Assembly (NCBI GenBank): GCA_016764015.1
Contig: JAESSR010000041.1
Coordinates: forward strand, 1 to 6,703
DNA: 6,703 nt
Direction: 5' to 3'
Source: Phycisphaerales bacterium
GTDB taxonomy: Bacteria > Planctomycetota > Phycisphaerae > Phycisphaerales > UBA1924
Shown: piece by piece, positions 1 to 5,216 of the stretch
Position numbering within the stretch: the first letter of the stretch is position 1
Layout of the letters: each line of letters starts with the position of its first letter
Translations under genes and position numbers: made by a program
Notes under the pieces: generated by a model
The model's database searches: none
What the model saw: the letters and a program-made list of their open reading frames with translations, nothing else
What the model was told of the DNA's origin: nothing

Positions 1-120
1 GCCGATTTTGGCTTCACCTGATTGGTAGAGGTCGATCCACATGGTGTCATTTTCGATGACTTTGCGTTGCCCGCCGGATTCTTCGATGATTGCGTAAGTG
101 TCTGCTGTCTTGTCTGCCAT
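1..120 (-). CDS. rplU: 50S ribosomal protein bL21, 5' part (runs off left edge)
   Basis: Only the first 40 codons are in the window. The protein starts MADKTADTYAIIEESGGQRK and continues with VIENDTMWIDLY. The YAIIEESGGQRKV segment is the conserved N-terminal beta strand of bL21, a protein of the large ribosomal subunit that binds 23S rRNA. An N-terminal extension of about seven residues precedes it. The ATG (120-118) has a GGAG Shine-Dalgarno at 129-132, eight bases upstream, which fixes the start. In most bacteria rpmA (bL27) follows rplU, but that would lie outside the window. The gene has a long untranslated upstream region and is on the same strand as the TIR gene upstream. The family call rests on this short segment alone. 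Confidence 0.88.
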   Translation of the reverse strand, partial: MADKTADTYAIIEESGGQRKVIENDTMWIDLYQSGEAKIG

Positions 121-222
121 TGGGGGTGCTCCGTTCAGCTGCCGCGTGAGGTTGGGGCGGTCCCTCCATGGGATTCTTTTTACAGAACATACCGCTTTGG
201 CCCGTCTCACATCGGGGTCTGG

Positions 223-228
223 AGTATA
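223..228 (-). promoter_or_regulatory. possible -10 element of rplU
   Basis: Read on the minus strand, 228-223 is TATACT, a good match to a sigma-70 -10 box about 100 bases upstream of the rplU ATG. No convincing -35 hexamer is found 16-18 bases further up (candidates there are GC-rich), so this is a weak call. If it is used, the rplU leader would be roughly 95 bases. I do not recognise a ribosomal-protein autoregulatory leader fold in that stretch. Confidence 0.22.
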
Positions 229-240
229 GGCGTGGAATTT

Positions 241-286
241 GGGGGAGGCGATTGGGTTTGGGAGGGGGTTTGGGGTATTGAGGGGG
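241..286 (+). other. G-rich tract with G-quadruplex pattern
   Basis: The plus strand carries G-runs at 241-245, 254-256, 260-262, 264-268, 272-275 and 282-286. The four central runs are separated by loops of 3, 1 and 3 bases (TTT, A, TTT), which fits the G3+ N1-7 quadruplex rule with very short loops. It lies on the strand opposite to rplU coding, upstream of the candidate rplU -10 box and next to the hairpin cluster that starts at 297. No coding potential is apparent. A regulatory role is inference only. Confidence 0.55.
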
Positions 287-296
287 TATTAACAAA

Positions 297-330
297 CCCG
301 ACTATGCCGAAGACGGCAGTCGGGGTACCC
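297..330 (+). repeat. solitary REP-like hairpin with 3' ACCC tag (hairpin H1)
   Basis: Outer arms CCCGAC (297-302) and GTCGGG (319-324) pair, and inner arms TGCCG (305-309) and CGGCA (314-318) pair. The loop is AAGA (310-313), and TA (303-304) bulges from the left arm. Two bases after the stem comes ACCC (327-330). Loop, interrupted stem and tag position match hairpins H2-H3 and H5 in this window. No inverted partner was found to its left, so it appears to be a singlet. A small CCGG/CCGG hairpin with loop CGAG (329-340) overlaps its tag. Confidence 0.7.
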
Positions 331-361
331 GGCGAGCCGGAGGTGAGCACAAAGACGACAG

Positions 362-454
362 GGGTGGCCCGTCGGAGCCGTCTTCGGCTCCTTCGGGATG
401 GGGGTGTCAACTTCAAGCCCCGAGGGAGGATAAGAATCCTCCGTCGGGGCACCC
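362..454. repeat. inverted hairpin doublet, REPIN-like (H2 + H3)
   Basis: Order: GGGT (362-365), two bases, hairpin H2 (368-397), a 19-base linker, hairpin H3 (417-450), ACCC (451-454). H2 pairs CCCG/CGGG outside and GGAGCCG (374-380)/CGGCTCC (385-391) inside around TCTT, with a 2x2 internal loop. H3 pairs GCCCCGA (417-423)/TCGGGGC (444-450) and GGAGGAT (425-431)/ATCCTCC (436-442) around AAGA, with a G-G mismatch at 424/443. Read on the minus strand, H2 has an AAGA loop and is followed by CC then ACCC, so H2 and H3 are the same unit in opposite orientations. Aligned this way, they differ by paired changes in the upper stem (CCG/CGG against GAT/ATC). The outer-tag arrangement is that of REP doublets; membership of that class is inference. 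Confidence 0.68.
417..450 (-). terminator. strong hairpin 3' of the TIR gene, possible terminator
   Basis: Hairpin H3 of the repeat doublet lies seven bases beyond the TIR stop codon. It has 14 base pairs, one G-G mismatch and a 4-base loop, so it would be very stable in RNA. The sequence after it on the minus strand (TTGAAGTTGACA) is only weakly U-rich, so intrinsic termination is plausible but not certain. The same hairpin may be there chiefly because it is a repeat. Confidence 0.4.
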
Positions 455-457
455 GGC

Positions 458-1327
458 CTAACTATCGTATTCGGTCCGTTCTTCAATAAATTGTGGAGGA
501 TGACGCACCAACGCCCACGACTCCTTGACTACATCTGAAATTTGAAATATCTGATCTTCAGATAGACCCTCATGCCGAGAATTCGACGAAACCGCCATTC
601 CAAGAACTACTGAGAAAATAAGTCTTGAGTCTATATCTTGCAGCCCAATAATTTTCTCAATACGAAGCATCGCCGTAGCAATCACTTCCCAGTTCAGAAT
701 TTCACAATGCGGCCTAGAATCTCTACAAAATCCTTCAAGCCATTGTTCAAGACTAATATTATAATGCTCGCTAATTACGGCATGCACCAGTTGGGCACGG
801 GAAATCTCGGCGGGACTTAGTGAATCACGAAACAAGGGGCTTGACACAACCTCATGGTTTTTTACCATAGTAGACTTCGGAACCGATTGTTGGGCGTAAA
901 CATGTGGGGCCACTACACTGCATATCTCCATACATACCGCAACCAGATTGTTTTTCTCATATATAATTGCCTTCGTGTCAGCAAGGATTGGCGACTTTTC
1001 TCTTACAAAACTCTCATCTATACCACACCAAATCGGAATGATCCTATTTTCCCGACCATGAAGGGCTCGCATACCCCGTAACTCTTCCTGTGTCCAATAT
1101 CTATCGAAATAACTCCGTGAAAGCAATGGGAGTGCAAACTTCGATTTTAATAACCCAATATCTATCGACTGGGAAAGACTCGCTCCAGGGCGAATATCCA
1201 ATCGGTCGATCCAAATACGGACACCCCAGCGTGTTAGTTCGCTGGCTACTGACAGAGCTATATCCGTATCATCTCCGCTGTAAGAGATGAATGCATCAAC
1301 CATATCATTCTGATCTGGATCCGTCAC
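458..1327 (-). CDS. TIR-domain protein, probable NAD-consuming effector, with uncharacterised C-terminal region
   Basis: 289 residues. Residues about 9-105 form a TIR domain. VDAFISYS is strand A with box 1, GVRIWIDRLDIRPGASLSQSI is the BB-loop region, and LPLLSRSYFDRYW leads into TQEEL. Glu82, four residues after Trp78, aligns with the catalytic Glu of SARM1 (WVHKE), and RIIPIWCGI closes the domain. TIR domains with this Glu typically cleave NAD+; activity here is inference. Residues about 110-150 are a linker. Residues about 160-289 are predominantly helical (SLEQWLEGFCRDSRPHCEIL, then WEVIATAMLRIEKIIG) and match no family I recognise. No signal peptide or clear membrane span is seen. The GTG start (1327-1325) shares GTGA with the hpd stop and has AGAGGG five bases upstream; an alternative is ATG at 1303, giving MVDAFISYS. 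GC is low: hand counts of three 60-base lines gave 23, 25 and 26 G+C, against 39 in a pyk line, suggesting transfer. A repeat doublet abuts its 3' end. Confidence 0.87.
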   Translation of the reverse strand: MTDPDQNDMVDAFISYSGDDTDIALSVASELTRWGVRIWIDRLDIRPGASLSQSIDIGLLKSKFALPLLSRSYFDRYWTQEELRGMRALHGRENRIIPIWCGIDESFVREKSPILADTKAIIYEKNNLVAVCMEICSVVAPHVYAQQSVPKSTMVKNHEVVSSPLFRDSLSPAEISRAQLVHAVISEHYNISLEQWLEGFCRDSRPHCEILNWEVIATAMLRIEKIIGLQDIDSRLIFSVVLGMAVSSNSRHEGLSEDQIFQISDVVKESWALVRHPPQFIEERTEYDS

Positions 1328-2514
1328 AGATTCCCTCTTCGCTCCTGCTCAAGTTCCAGACTCTCAAACAACGCTTTGAAGTTCCCCTTGCCAAAGCTCT
1401 GGCTCCCGCGCCGGCAGATGATTTCGATGAAGAAGGTTGGGCGGTCTTGGAGGGGTTTGGTGAAGAGTTGCAAGAGGTAGCCTTCGTCGTCGGCGTCGAC
1501 GAGGATGCCGAGATCACGGATGCGCTTGTGATCTTCTTTGACCATCTCGTGCCCGTGCTCTTTGAGCATTTTGTTGACGCGTTCCCAGACGAGTTCGTAA
1601 TAAGTATCTGGCATGCTCAGGAAATCGACACCTCGGCGGCGGAGTTCGGTGATGGTGGTGAGTTCATCGTCTGTGCGGAAGGCGAGATGCTGGACGCCGG
1701 GGGTCATGTTGTGCCATTCGAGGTATTCGAGGATCTGGCTTTTCTTGACGCCGTCGGCTGGTTCGTTGATGGGCATTTTGATGAGGTTGTTGCCCGAAGC
1801 CATGACCTTGGACATGAGCGCCGAGAACTCGGTCGAGATGTCTGCATCATCGAAGTGCTTGAACATCGCAAAGCCCATGACATCTTCGTACCACTTGACC
1901 CAGTAGTTCATTTTGCCTTCTTCGACATTGCCGACGAAGTGGTCGCAGTACATGAGTCCACAAGGATGGTCTTCGTTGTATGTATTGAGTGGCGAATCGA
2001 ACTTTTTGAAGGTCGGCATGAATGGGCCTCCCTTGCGAAGGTTCTCGTGGCTGTATTCGCCGGTACGCGAAACGAATGTGTGGATGACGCGCCCGTAGAC
2101 CTTGATTGAAGCGACGGTGACGGTGCCTCGTTCATCTTCAAGAGTTCGGGGAGCCTGTGCGCATTCTGCACCGTTTTCAATCGCTTTGTCGTAGGCGGCG
2201 GTTGCGTCTTCGACGGTGAGTGCAACTTCTTTAATGCCGTCGCCGTAGAGCTTGATTTCTTCTGCCGCTTCGTGCTCTTTGTTGAGCGGGGTGGTGAGCA
2301 AGATTCGGATGTTGCCTTGGGTGAGCAGGTAGTCTGCTTCATCGCGTGAGCCTGTGGTGAGGTCGGCGATCTGGTCGATGCGGAACCCGAAGGTATGTGC
2401 ATAGAAATAGGCGGCTTGCTTTGCGTTGCCGACATAAAACCGGACATGATCGACATCGATCAGGGTCAAAGGGTCGGAACTGACGGCTGAGGGTTGGGTC
2501 GAGGCGCTGGTCAT
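1324..2514 (-). CDS. hpd: 4-hydroxyphenylpyruvate dioxygenase
   Basis: Converts 4-hydroxyphenylpyruvate and O2 to homogentisate and CO2 in tyrosine catabolism; a cytosolic Fe(II) enzyme of the vicinal oxygen chelate fold. The 396-residue length is close to the family. The N-terminal half (HVRFYVGNAKQAAYFY, residues 23-38) is the non-catalytic module. The C-terminal half supplies the iron ligands His192 (CDHFVGNV), His276 (GVQHLAF) and Glu364 (TFFIEII), followed by the gating-helix region FGKGNFKALFESLELEQ and the usual ending RRGNL. I chose ATG at 2514 because AAGGA lies eight bases upstream. An in-frame ATG at 2571 would add 19 residues but has no good ribosome binding site and would extend an already poorly conserved tail. 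Its TGA stop overlaps the GTG of the TIR gene. No other tyrosine-degradation gene is in the window. Confidence 0.96.
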   Translation of the reverse strand: MTSASTQPSAVSSDPLTLIDVDHVRFYVGNAKQAAYFYAHTFGFRIDQIADLTTGSRDEADYLLTQGNIRILLTTPLNKEHEAAEEIKLYGDGIKEVALTVEDATAAYDKAIENGAECAQAPRTLEDERGTVTVASIKVYGRVIHTFVSRTGEYSHENLRKGGPFMPTFKKFDSPLNTYNEDHPCGLMYCDHFVGNVEEGKMNYWVKWYEDVMGFAMFKHFDDADISTEFSALMSKVMASGNNLIKMPINEPADGVKKSQILEYLEWHNMTPGVQHLAFRTDDELTTITELRRRGVDFLSMPDTYYELVWERVNKMLKEHGHEMVKEDHKRIRDLGILVDADDEGYLLQLFTKPLQDRPTFFIEIICRRGSQSFGKGNFKALFESLELEQERRGNL

Positions 2515-2590
2515 ATCTGCTGTCCTTGAAAGCTCTTGGGCAGACAATGCCGACCTTTTCCATTCGGTCATTCGGCGGGAGCCCAGGTCC

Positions 2591-2609
2591 CGTATATCTA
2601 TTGTATACG
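2591..2609. promoter_or_regulatory. palindrome overlapping the hpd promoter, possible operator
   Basis: CGTATA (2591-2596) and TATACG (2604-2609) form a perfect 6-base inverted repeat with a 7-base spacer, 77 bases upstream of the hpd ATG. It covers the proposed -10 hexamer of hpd, the expected place for a repressor site. No regulator gene is in the window and I cannot name the factor. Confidence 0.4.
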
Positions 2610-2629
2610 AGCGGCATGGGTTTGGACAA
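2600..2629 (-). promoter_or_regulatory. candidate sigma-70-type promoter of hpd (and the TIR gene)
   Basis: Read on the minus strand, TTGTCC (2629-2624) and TACAAT (2605-2600) are separated by 18 bases. That is an acceptable -35/-10 pair in the 144-base gap between pyk and hpd. Predicted transcription would start near 2592, giving a leader of roughly 78 bases before the ATG at 2514. Because no second promoter is evident in front of the TIR gene, the same transcript would carry both genes. Confidence 0.4.
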
Positions 2630-2658
2630 GGATATCTTGAATACCTGATTTGGGCGGT

Positions 2659-4233
2659 TTACGGGACGATCAACTCGCGGAAACCTGATGATGCGTCGCC
2701 CATCCGCAGGATGCTCACCGTGCTCTGAGCGAGCAATGCACCGAGTGGTTTTCCAGCGACGAGCAGAACCGCATCGCCTTCTTGGGTGATTCCCTCAGCC
2801 CTGATGAGATTTTCGACCTGATCTGTCCAATCTCGGAGCCGACCGGTTTCTGGTGGCTGGGTGTAAATTGGGGTGACGCCGCCGTAAAGCGCCATGCGGT
2901 GGGCCGCGATGCGCGACGAGGTGTAGGCGTAGATGGGGACGCGGAAGTTGAACTGGCTGAGGTACCTTGCCATCCCCCCTGCTTGCGACCAGACGACGAT
3001 TGCTTTGGCATCGAGTTCCTCGGCCATATACCAGACGCCTTTGGCGAGGGCGGCGGAGCGGAAAGGGTATTCCTTCATGCTTGTCGGCGCGCCGTCGGTG
3101 TGGACGATCTGATCCATGCGGGATTCCGTGACTTTGATGATCCGCTGCATTGTTTCGACGACCATCGCCGGGTGCGCCCCCACTGCGGTTTCGCCGGAGA
3201 GCATGACGGCATCGCACCCATCGAGGACTGCGTTGGCGACATCCGAAGCTTCGGCACGGGTCGGGGTGGCGGACTCGAACATGGTTTCGAGCATCTGAGT
3301 CGCGACGATACAGGGTTTGCCCAATGCTGAACACCGAGCAAGGATGTATTTTTGGATCATCGGGACCTGGGCGACATCCATCTCGACGCCGAGATCGCCA
3401 CGGGCAACCATGATCGCGTCGGTGGCTTGGATGATCGAATCCAGATTCGTAATTGCCTGTGGCATTTCAATTTTGGCGACGACGGGAATGGATCGAACGA
3501 TATTGATATCGCAATGATCGACATCGATGCATTTCCATTCTTCGAGCTTGGATTTGAGTTCGAGGATCTCGTCGGCGGTACGAACAAAGGAGAGGGCAAG
3601 GTAATCGAGTTTGTTCTGGGCTGCCCACTTTGCGCATACCCAGTCTCGCTCGGTGATCGCGGGCATGTCGAGTTCTGACTCGGGGAGGTTGACGCCTTTG
3701 GAACTCGTCACCTTGCCACCAACGGTCACTTGGCAGCGGAGCCATTTGCCTGACTCTTGTTCGACCGCGAGCATACGGATTAATCCATCGTTGATGAGCA
3801 CGCGTTGGCCGGGGAGGACATTTTCGTAGAATGAATCGAAAGTGACATCGAATGATGGCGAGCCATCGACAATCGCTGCGTCACCTTGTCCTTTGCGGAA
3901 ATACACCTCATCGCCCGTCTTGACCATAATCCCCCCACCGTCGTGGATGTCGGGGACTTTGCACACACGCATCTTTGGGCCTTGGAGATCGCCGAGGATG
4001 GCGATGCACTTGCCGGAGTTGTCGATCGCCCGACGGACATTGTCCAGTCGTTTGTCCATCTCTTCGAGTGACCCGTGCGAGAAGTTGAGCCGAAAGACGG
4101 AGACGCCCGCTTCGATAAGCTTCTCGAGCATCTCATAGGAATCAGAAGCTGGGCCAAGGGTCGCAACAATCTTCGCGTGGGCTGGTCGGGTAGAATCTGT
4201 GGACATCCAAGAAGGGGCTGACGAATGAGACAT
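2659..4233 (-). CDS. pyk: pyruvate kinase
   Basis: Transfers phosphate from phosphoenolpyruvate to ADP, giving pyruvate and ATP at the end of glycolysis. 524 residues, somewhat longer than the usual 470-480 because of insertions in the B and C domains. The A domain begins at AKIVATLGPAS and contains FRLNFSHGS (Arg48, Asn50) and GDLQGPKMR. The B domain covers roughly residues 90-190. The active site is VAKIEMPQAI with Lys254 and Glu256, then ARGDLGVE with Asp280 and CIVATQMLETM with Thr312. PTRAEASDVANAVLDG and MLSGETAVGAHP follow, and the C-terminal domain (about 375-524) ends in GFRELIVP. ATG at 4233 was chosen because GGAG (4241-4244) lies seven bases upstream. A TTG at 4254 would add seven residues without a ribosome binding site, and ATG at 4206 also lacks one. 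It is divergent from the SDR gene and followed by hpd after 144 bases. Confidence 0.97.
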   Translation of the reverse strand: MSHSSAPSWMSTDSTRPAHAKIVATLGPASDSYEMLEKLIEAGVSVFRLNFSHGSLEEMDKRLDNVRRAIDNSGKCIAILGDLQGPKMRVCKVPDIHDGGGIMVKTGDEVYFRKGQGDAAIVDGSPSFDVTFDSFYENVLPGQRVLINDGLIRMLAVEQESGKWLRCQVTVGGKVTSSKGVNLPESELDMPAITERDWVCAKWAAQNKLDYLALSFVRTADEILELKSKLEEWKCIDVDHCDINIVRSIPVVAKIEMPQAITNLDSIIQATDAIMVARGDLGVEMDVAQVPMIQKYILARCSALGKPCIVATQMLETMFESATPTRAEASDVANAVLDGCDAVMLSGETAVGAHPAMVVETMQRIIKVTESRMDQIVHTDGAPTSMKEYPFRSAALAKGVWYMAEELDAKAIVVWSQAGGMARYLSQFNFRVPIYAYTSSRIAAHRMALYGGVTPIYTQPPETGRLRDWTDQVENLIRAEGITQEGDAVLLVAGKPLGALLAQSTVSILRMGDASSGFRELIVP

Positions 4234-4380
4234 GCAATCACTCCACAAGGGCAAGCGGTTCAGTTATTGGCAGTGCTTGATCTCGCACACACGGTATTAT
4301 CGGTTGATTCAGGGGTGCTTCATTGGGAATCCTGACGAATCAGTGCTGACATTTCCGCATTGAGGCTCGTAGAATGGGGA
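4234..4380. promoter_or_regulatory. divergent intergenic region of pyk and the SDR gene
   Basis: 147 bases must hold both promoters. On the minus strand, GATAAT (4301-4296) or the overlapping TAATAC could be the pyk -10 box, without a clear -35. An imperfect inverted repeat pairs TGATTC (4305-4310) with GAATCA (4337-4342) and AGG (4311-4313) with CCT (4331-4333), leaving GAC bulged. It is central enough to serve as a shared operator, but this is weak. No plus-strand promoter is convincing. Confidence 0.28.
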
Positions 4381-5100
4381 ATGAATCACACAAAACAATC
4401 ACCCGTCGCCATGGTTACTGGAGCGGGATCTGGAATAGGGCGGGCAGTCGCCATCGGGCTTGGGGCCCAAGGGTATTCAGTGATCCTTGTTGGTCGAAAG
4501 CTCGAAAACCTCGAGGAAACGGGACAAATAATCTGGCAACAACACCGGAGTGATTCGCATCCTGTTTCCATTGACATCACCTCTACCAATGAGCGCAACT
4601 GGTTAATTGATGAGATTTATGCTGCATATGGAAGGCTCGACGCCCTTGTGAACTGTGCCGGCATTGGGACATGCAAAGCCATAGGCGAACTCAGTGAAGC
4701 TGAAATACTTGAGTTATTCAAAGTTAATGCCATCGGGCCGATCGAGTTGGCACGACTCGCTCTGCCTGAACTCATCAAATCAAAGGGATGCGTTATCAAT
4801 GTTGCCTCGATGGCGATTGTTGATCCGTTTGTTGGGCTGGGAATATATGGGTGTACCAAAGCTGCACTTGATGGACTGACGCGGGCGTTGCACAATGAAT
4901 ATAGTGAGCAGGGCGTGCGGGCATACACCGTTGCTCCGGGAGCAGTGGAAACAGAAATGCTTCGGTCGATTGTCTCAACAGATTTGTTGCCCACTGATCA
5001 AACGCTTTCACCGGAGCAGGTGGCCGGCAAGATCATCGCATGTATTACTGGCGATGTTGCTGAGGCTTCGGGATCGACAATCTTGCTCAAGAGTTCATAA
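4381..5100 (+). CDS. short-chain dehydrogenase/reductase (SDR), substrate unknown
   Basis: 239 residues, the normal size of a classical SDR: a cytosolic Rossmann-fold NAD(P)(H) oxidoreductase. The cofactor glycine motif is TGAGSGIG (residues 13-20). Arg39 in LVGRK after strand 2 suggests NADP(H), Asp65 lies in the adenine-binding DIT, and NCAG is at 91-94. The catalytic tetrad is complete: Asn116, Ser143, Tyr156 and Lys160 (YGCTK). APGAVETEM (185-193) is the usual cofactor-closing loop. No C-terminal feature identifies the substrate, so names such as 3-oxoacyl-ACP reductase are not justified. Start choice is weak: ATG at 4381 is preceded immediately by GGGGA and further up by GAGG (4362-4365), TTG at 4360 would add seven residues, and ATG at 4411 would cut into strand 1. 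It is the only plus-strand gene here, and its GC varies between that of the TIR gene and pyk. Confidence 0.9.
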   Translation: MNHTKQSPVAMVTGAGSGIGRAVAIGLGAQGYSVILVGRKLENLEETGQIIWQQHRSDSHPVSIDITSTNERNWLIDEIYAAYGRLDALVNCAGIGTCKAIGELSEAEILELFKVNAIGPIELARLALPELIKSKGCVINVASMAIVDPFVGLGIYGCTKAALDGLTRALHNEYSEQGVRAYTVAPGAVETEMLRSIVSTDLLPTDQTLSPEQVAGKIIACITGDVAEASGSTILLKSS

Positions 5101-5113
5101 CACCATCGGGTGC

Positions 5114-5140
5114 CATGGAGGTGACGAAGTCTCCTCCATG
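5114..5140 (+). terminator. hairpin after the SDR gene, possible terminator
   Basis: Begins 13 bases after the SDR stop codon. It has an 8-base-pair lower stem, a T-T mismatch, 3 more pairs and a 3-base loop. The following plus-strand bases TCTGTTGTCATT are moderately T-rich. This is a reasonable terminator for the plus strand, though it is also half of the repeat doublet. Confidence 0.42.
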
Positions 5141-5170
5141 TCTGTTGTCATTGCGTATTTCAAGAGAAGA

Positions 5171-5200
5171 CATGCAGGAGCCGAAGACGGCACCTGCATG
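5171..5200 (-). terminator. hairpin after thiG, possible terminator
   Basis: Begins 16 bases beyond the thiG stop. It has 8 base pairs, an A-A mismatch, 4 more pairs and a tetraloop. On the minus strand it is followed by TCTTCTCTTG, a pyrimidine- and T-rich tail compatible with intrinsic termination. Together with 5114-5140 it would give back-to-back terminators between convergent genes. Confidence 0.45.
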
Positions 5201-5216
5201 GCACCCATTGGGAAAA

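Larger units (their letters stand above)
319..457 (+). repeat. direct repeat GTCGGGGYACCCGGC, two copies
   Basis: The 15-base sequence at 319-333 recurs at 443-457 with a single T/C difference. In both copies it comprises the 3' arm of a hairpin (H1, H3), the two spacer bases, and the ACCC tag followed by GGC. The second copy ends directly against the TIR stop codon (460-458). This shows that H1 and H3 are copies of one repeat unit in the same orientation. Confidence 0.75.
5108..5206. repeat. inverted hairpin doublet, REPIN-like (H4 + H5)
   Basis: Order: GGGT (5108-5111), GC, hairpin H4 (5114-5140), a 30-base linker, hairpin H5 (5171-5200), GC, ACCC (5203-5206). H4 pairs CATGGAGG/CCTCCATG and GAC/GTC around GAA, with a T-T mismatch. 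H5 pairs CATGCAGG/CCTGCATG and GCCG/CGGC around AAGA, with an A-A mismatch. The outer GGGTGC and GCACCC are themselves complementary, so the whole 99 bases could fold as a closed junction with two arms. Arm lengths, mismatch position and tag offset match the doublet at 362-454, but the stem sequence differs, suggesting a second subfamily. It fills the gap between two convergent genes. Confidence 0.72.

Noticed and set aside
121..240. Ribosomal-protein L21 leader
   Set aside because: The untranslated region before rplU is long enough, but I could not find a fold matching a known L21 leader.
297..457. CRISPR array
   Set aside because: The repeated units are palindromic, differ in sequence and spacing, and occur in both orientations. 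There are no regular spacers and no cas genes.
22..489. 155-codon plus-strand frame across the rplU start and intergenic region
   Set aside because: It runs antisense through rplU, the G-rich tract and three hairpins. The translation is biased (Gly, Arg, Trp) and shows no domain.
1291..2109. 272-codon open frame on the plus strand
   Set aside because: It lies entirely antisense to hpd and the start of the TIR gene. Its translation is rich in Asp, Glu, Phe and Val, as expected from the reverse complement of high-GC coding sequence, and no domain is recognisable.
2782..3330. 182-codon plus-strand frame inside pyk
   Set aside because: A shadow of the pyruvate kinase gene, whose reading frame carries all catalytic motifs.
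5108..5206. Integron attC site
   Set aside because: The size and imperfect palindrome are similar, but there are no RYYYAAC/GTTRRRY core sites at the ends, and the neighbours are housekeeping genes without an integrase.
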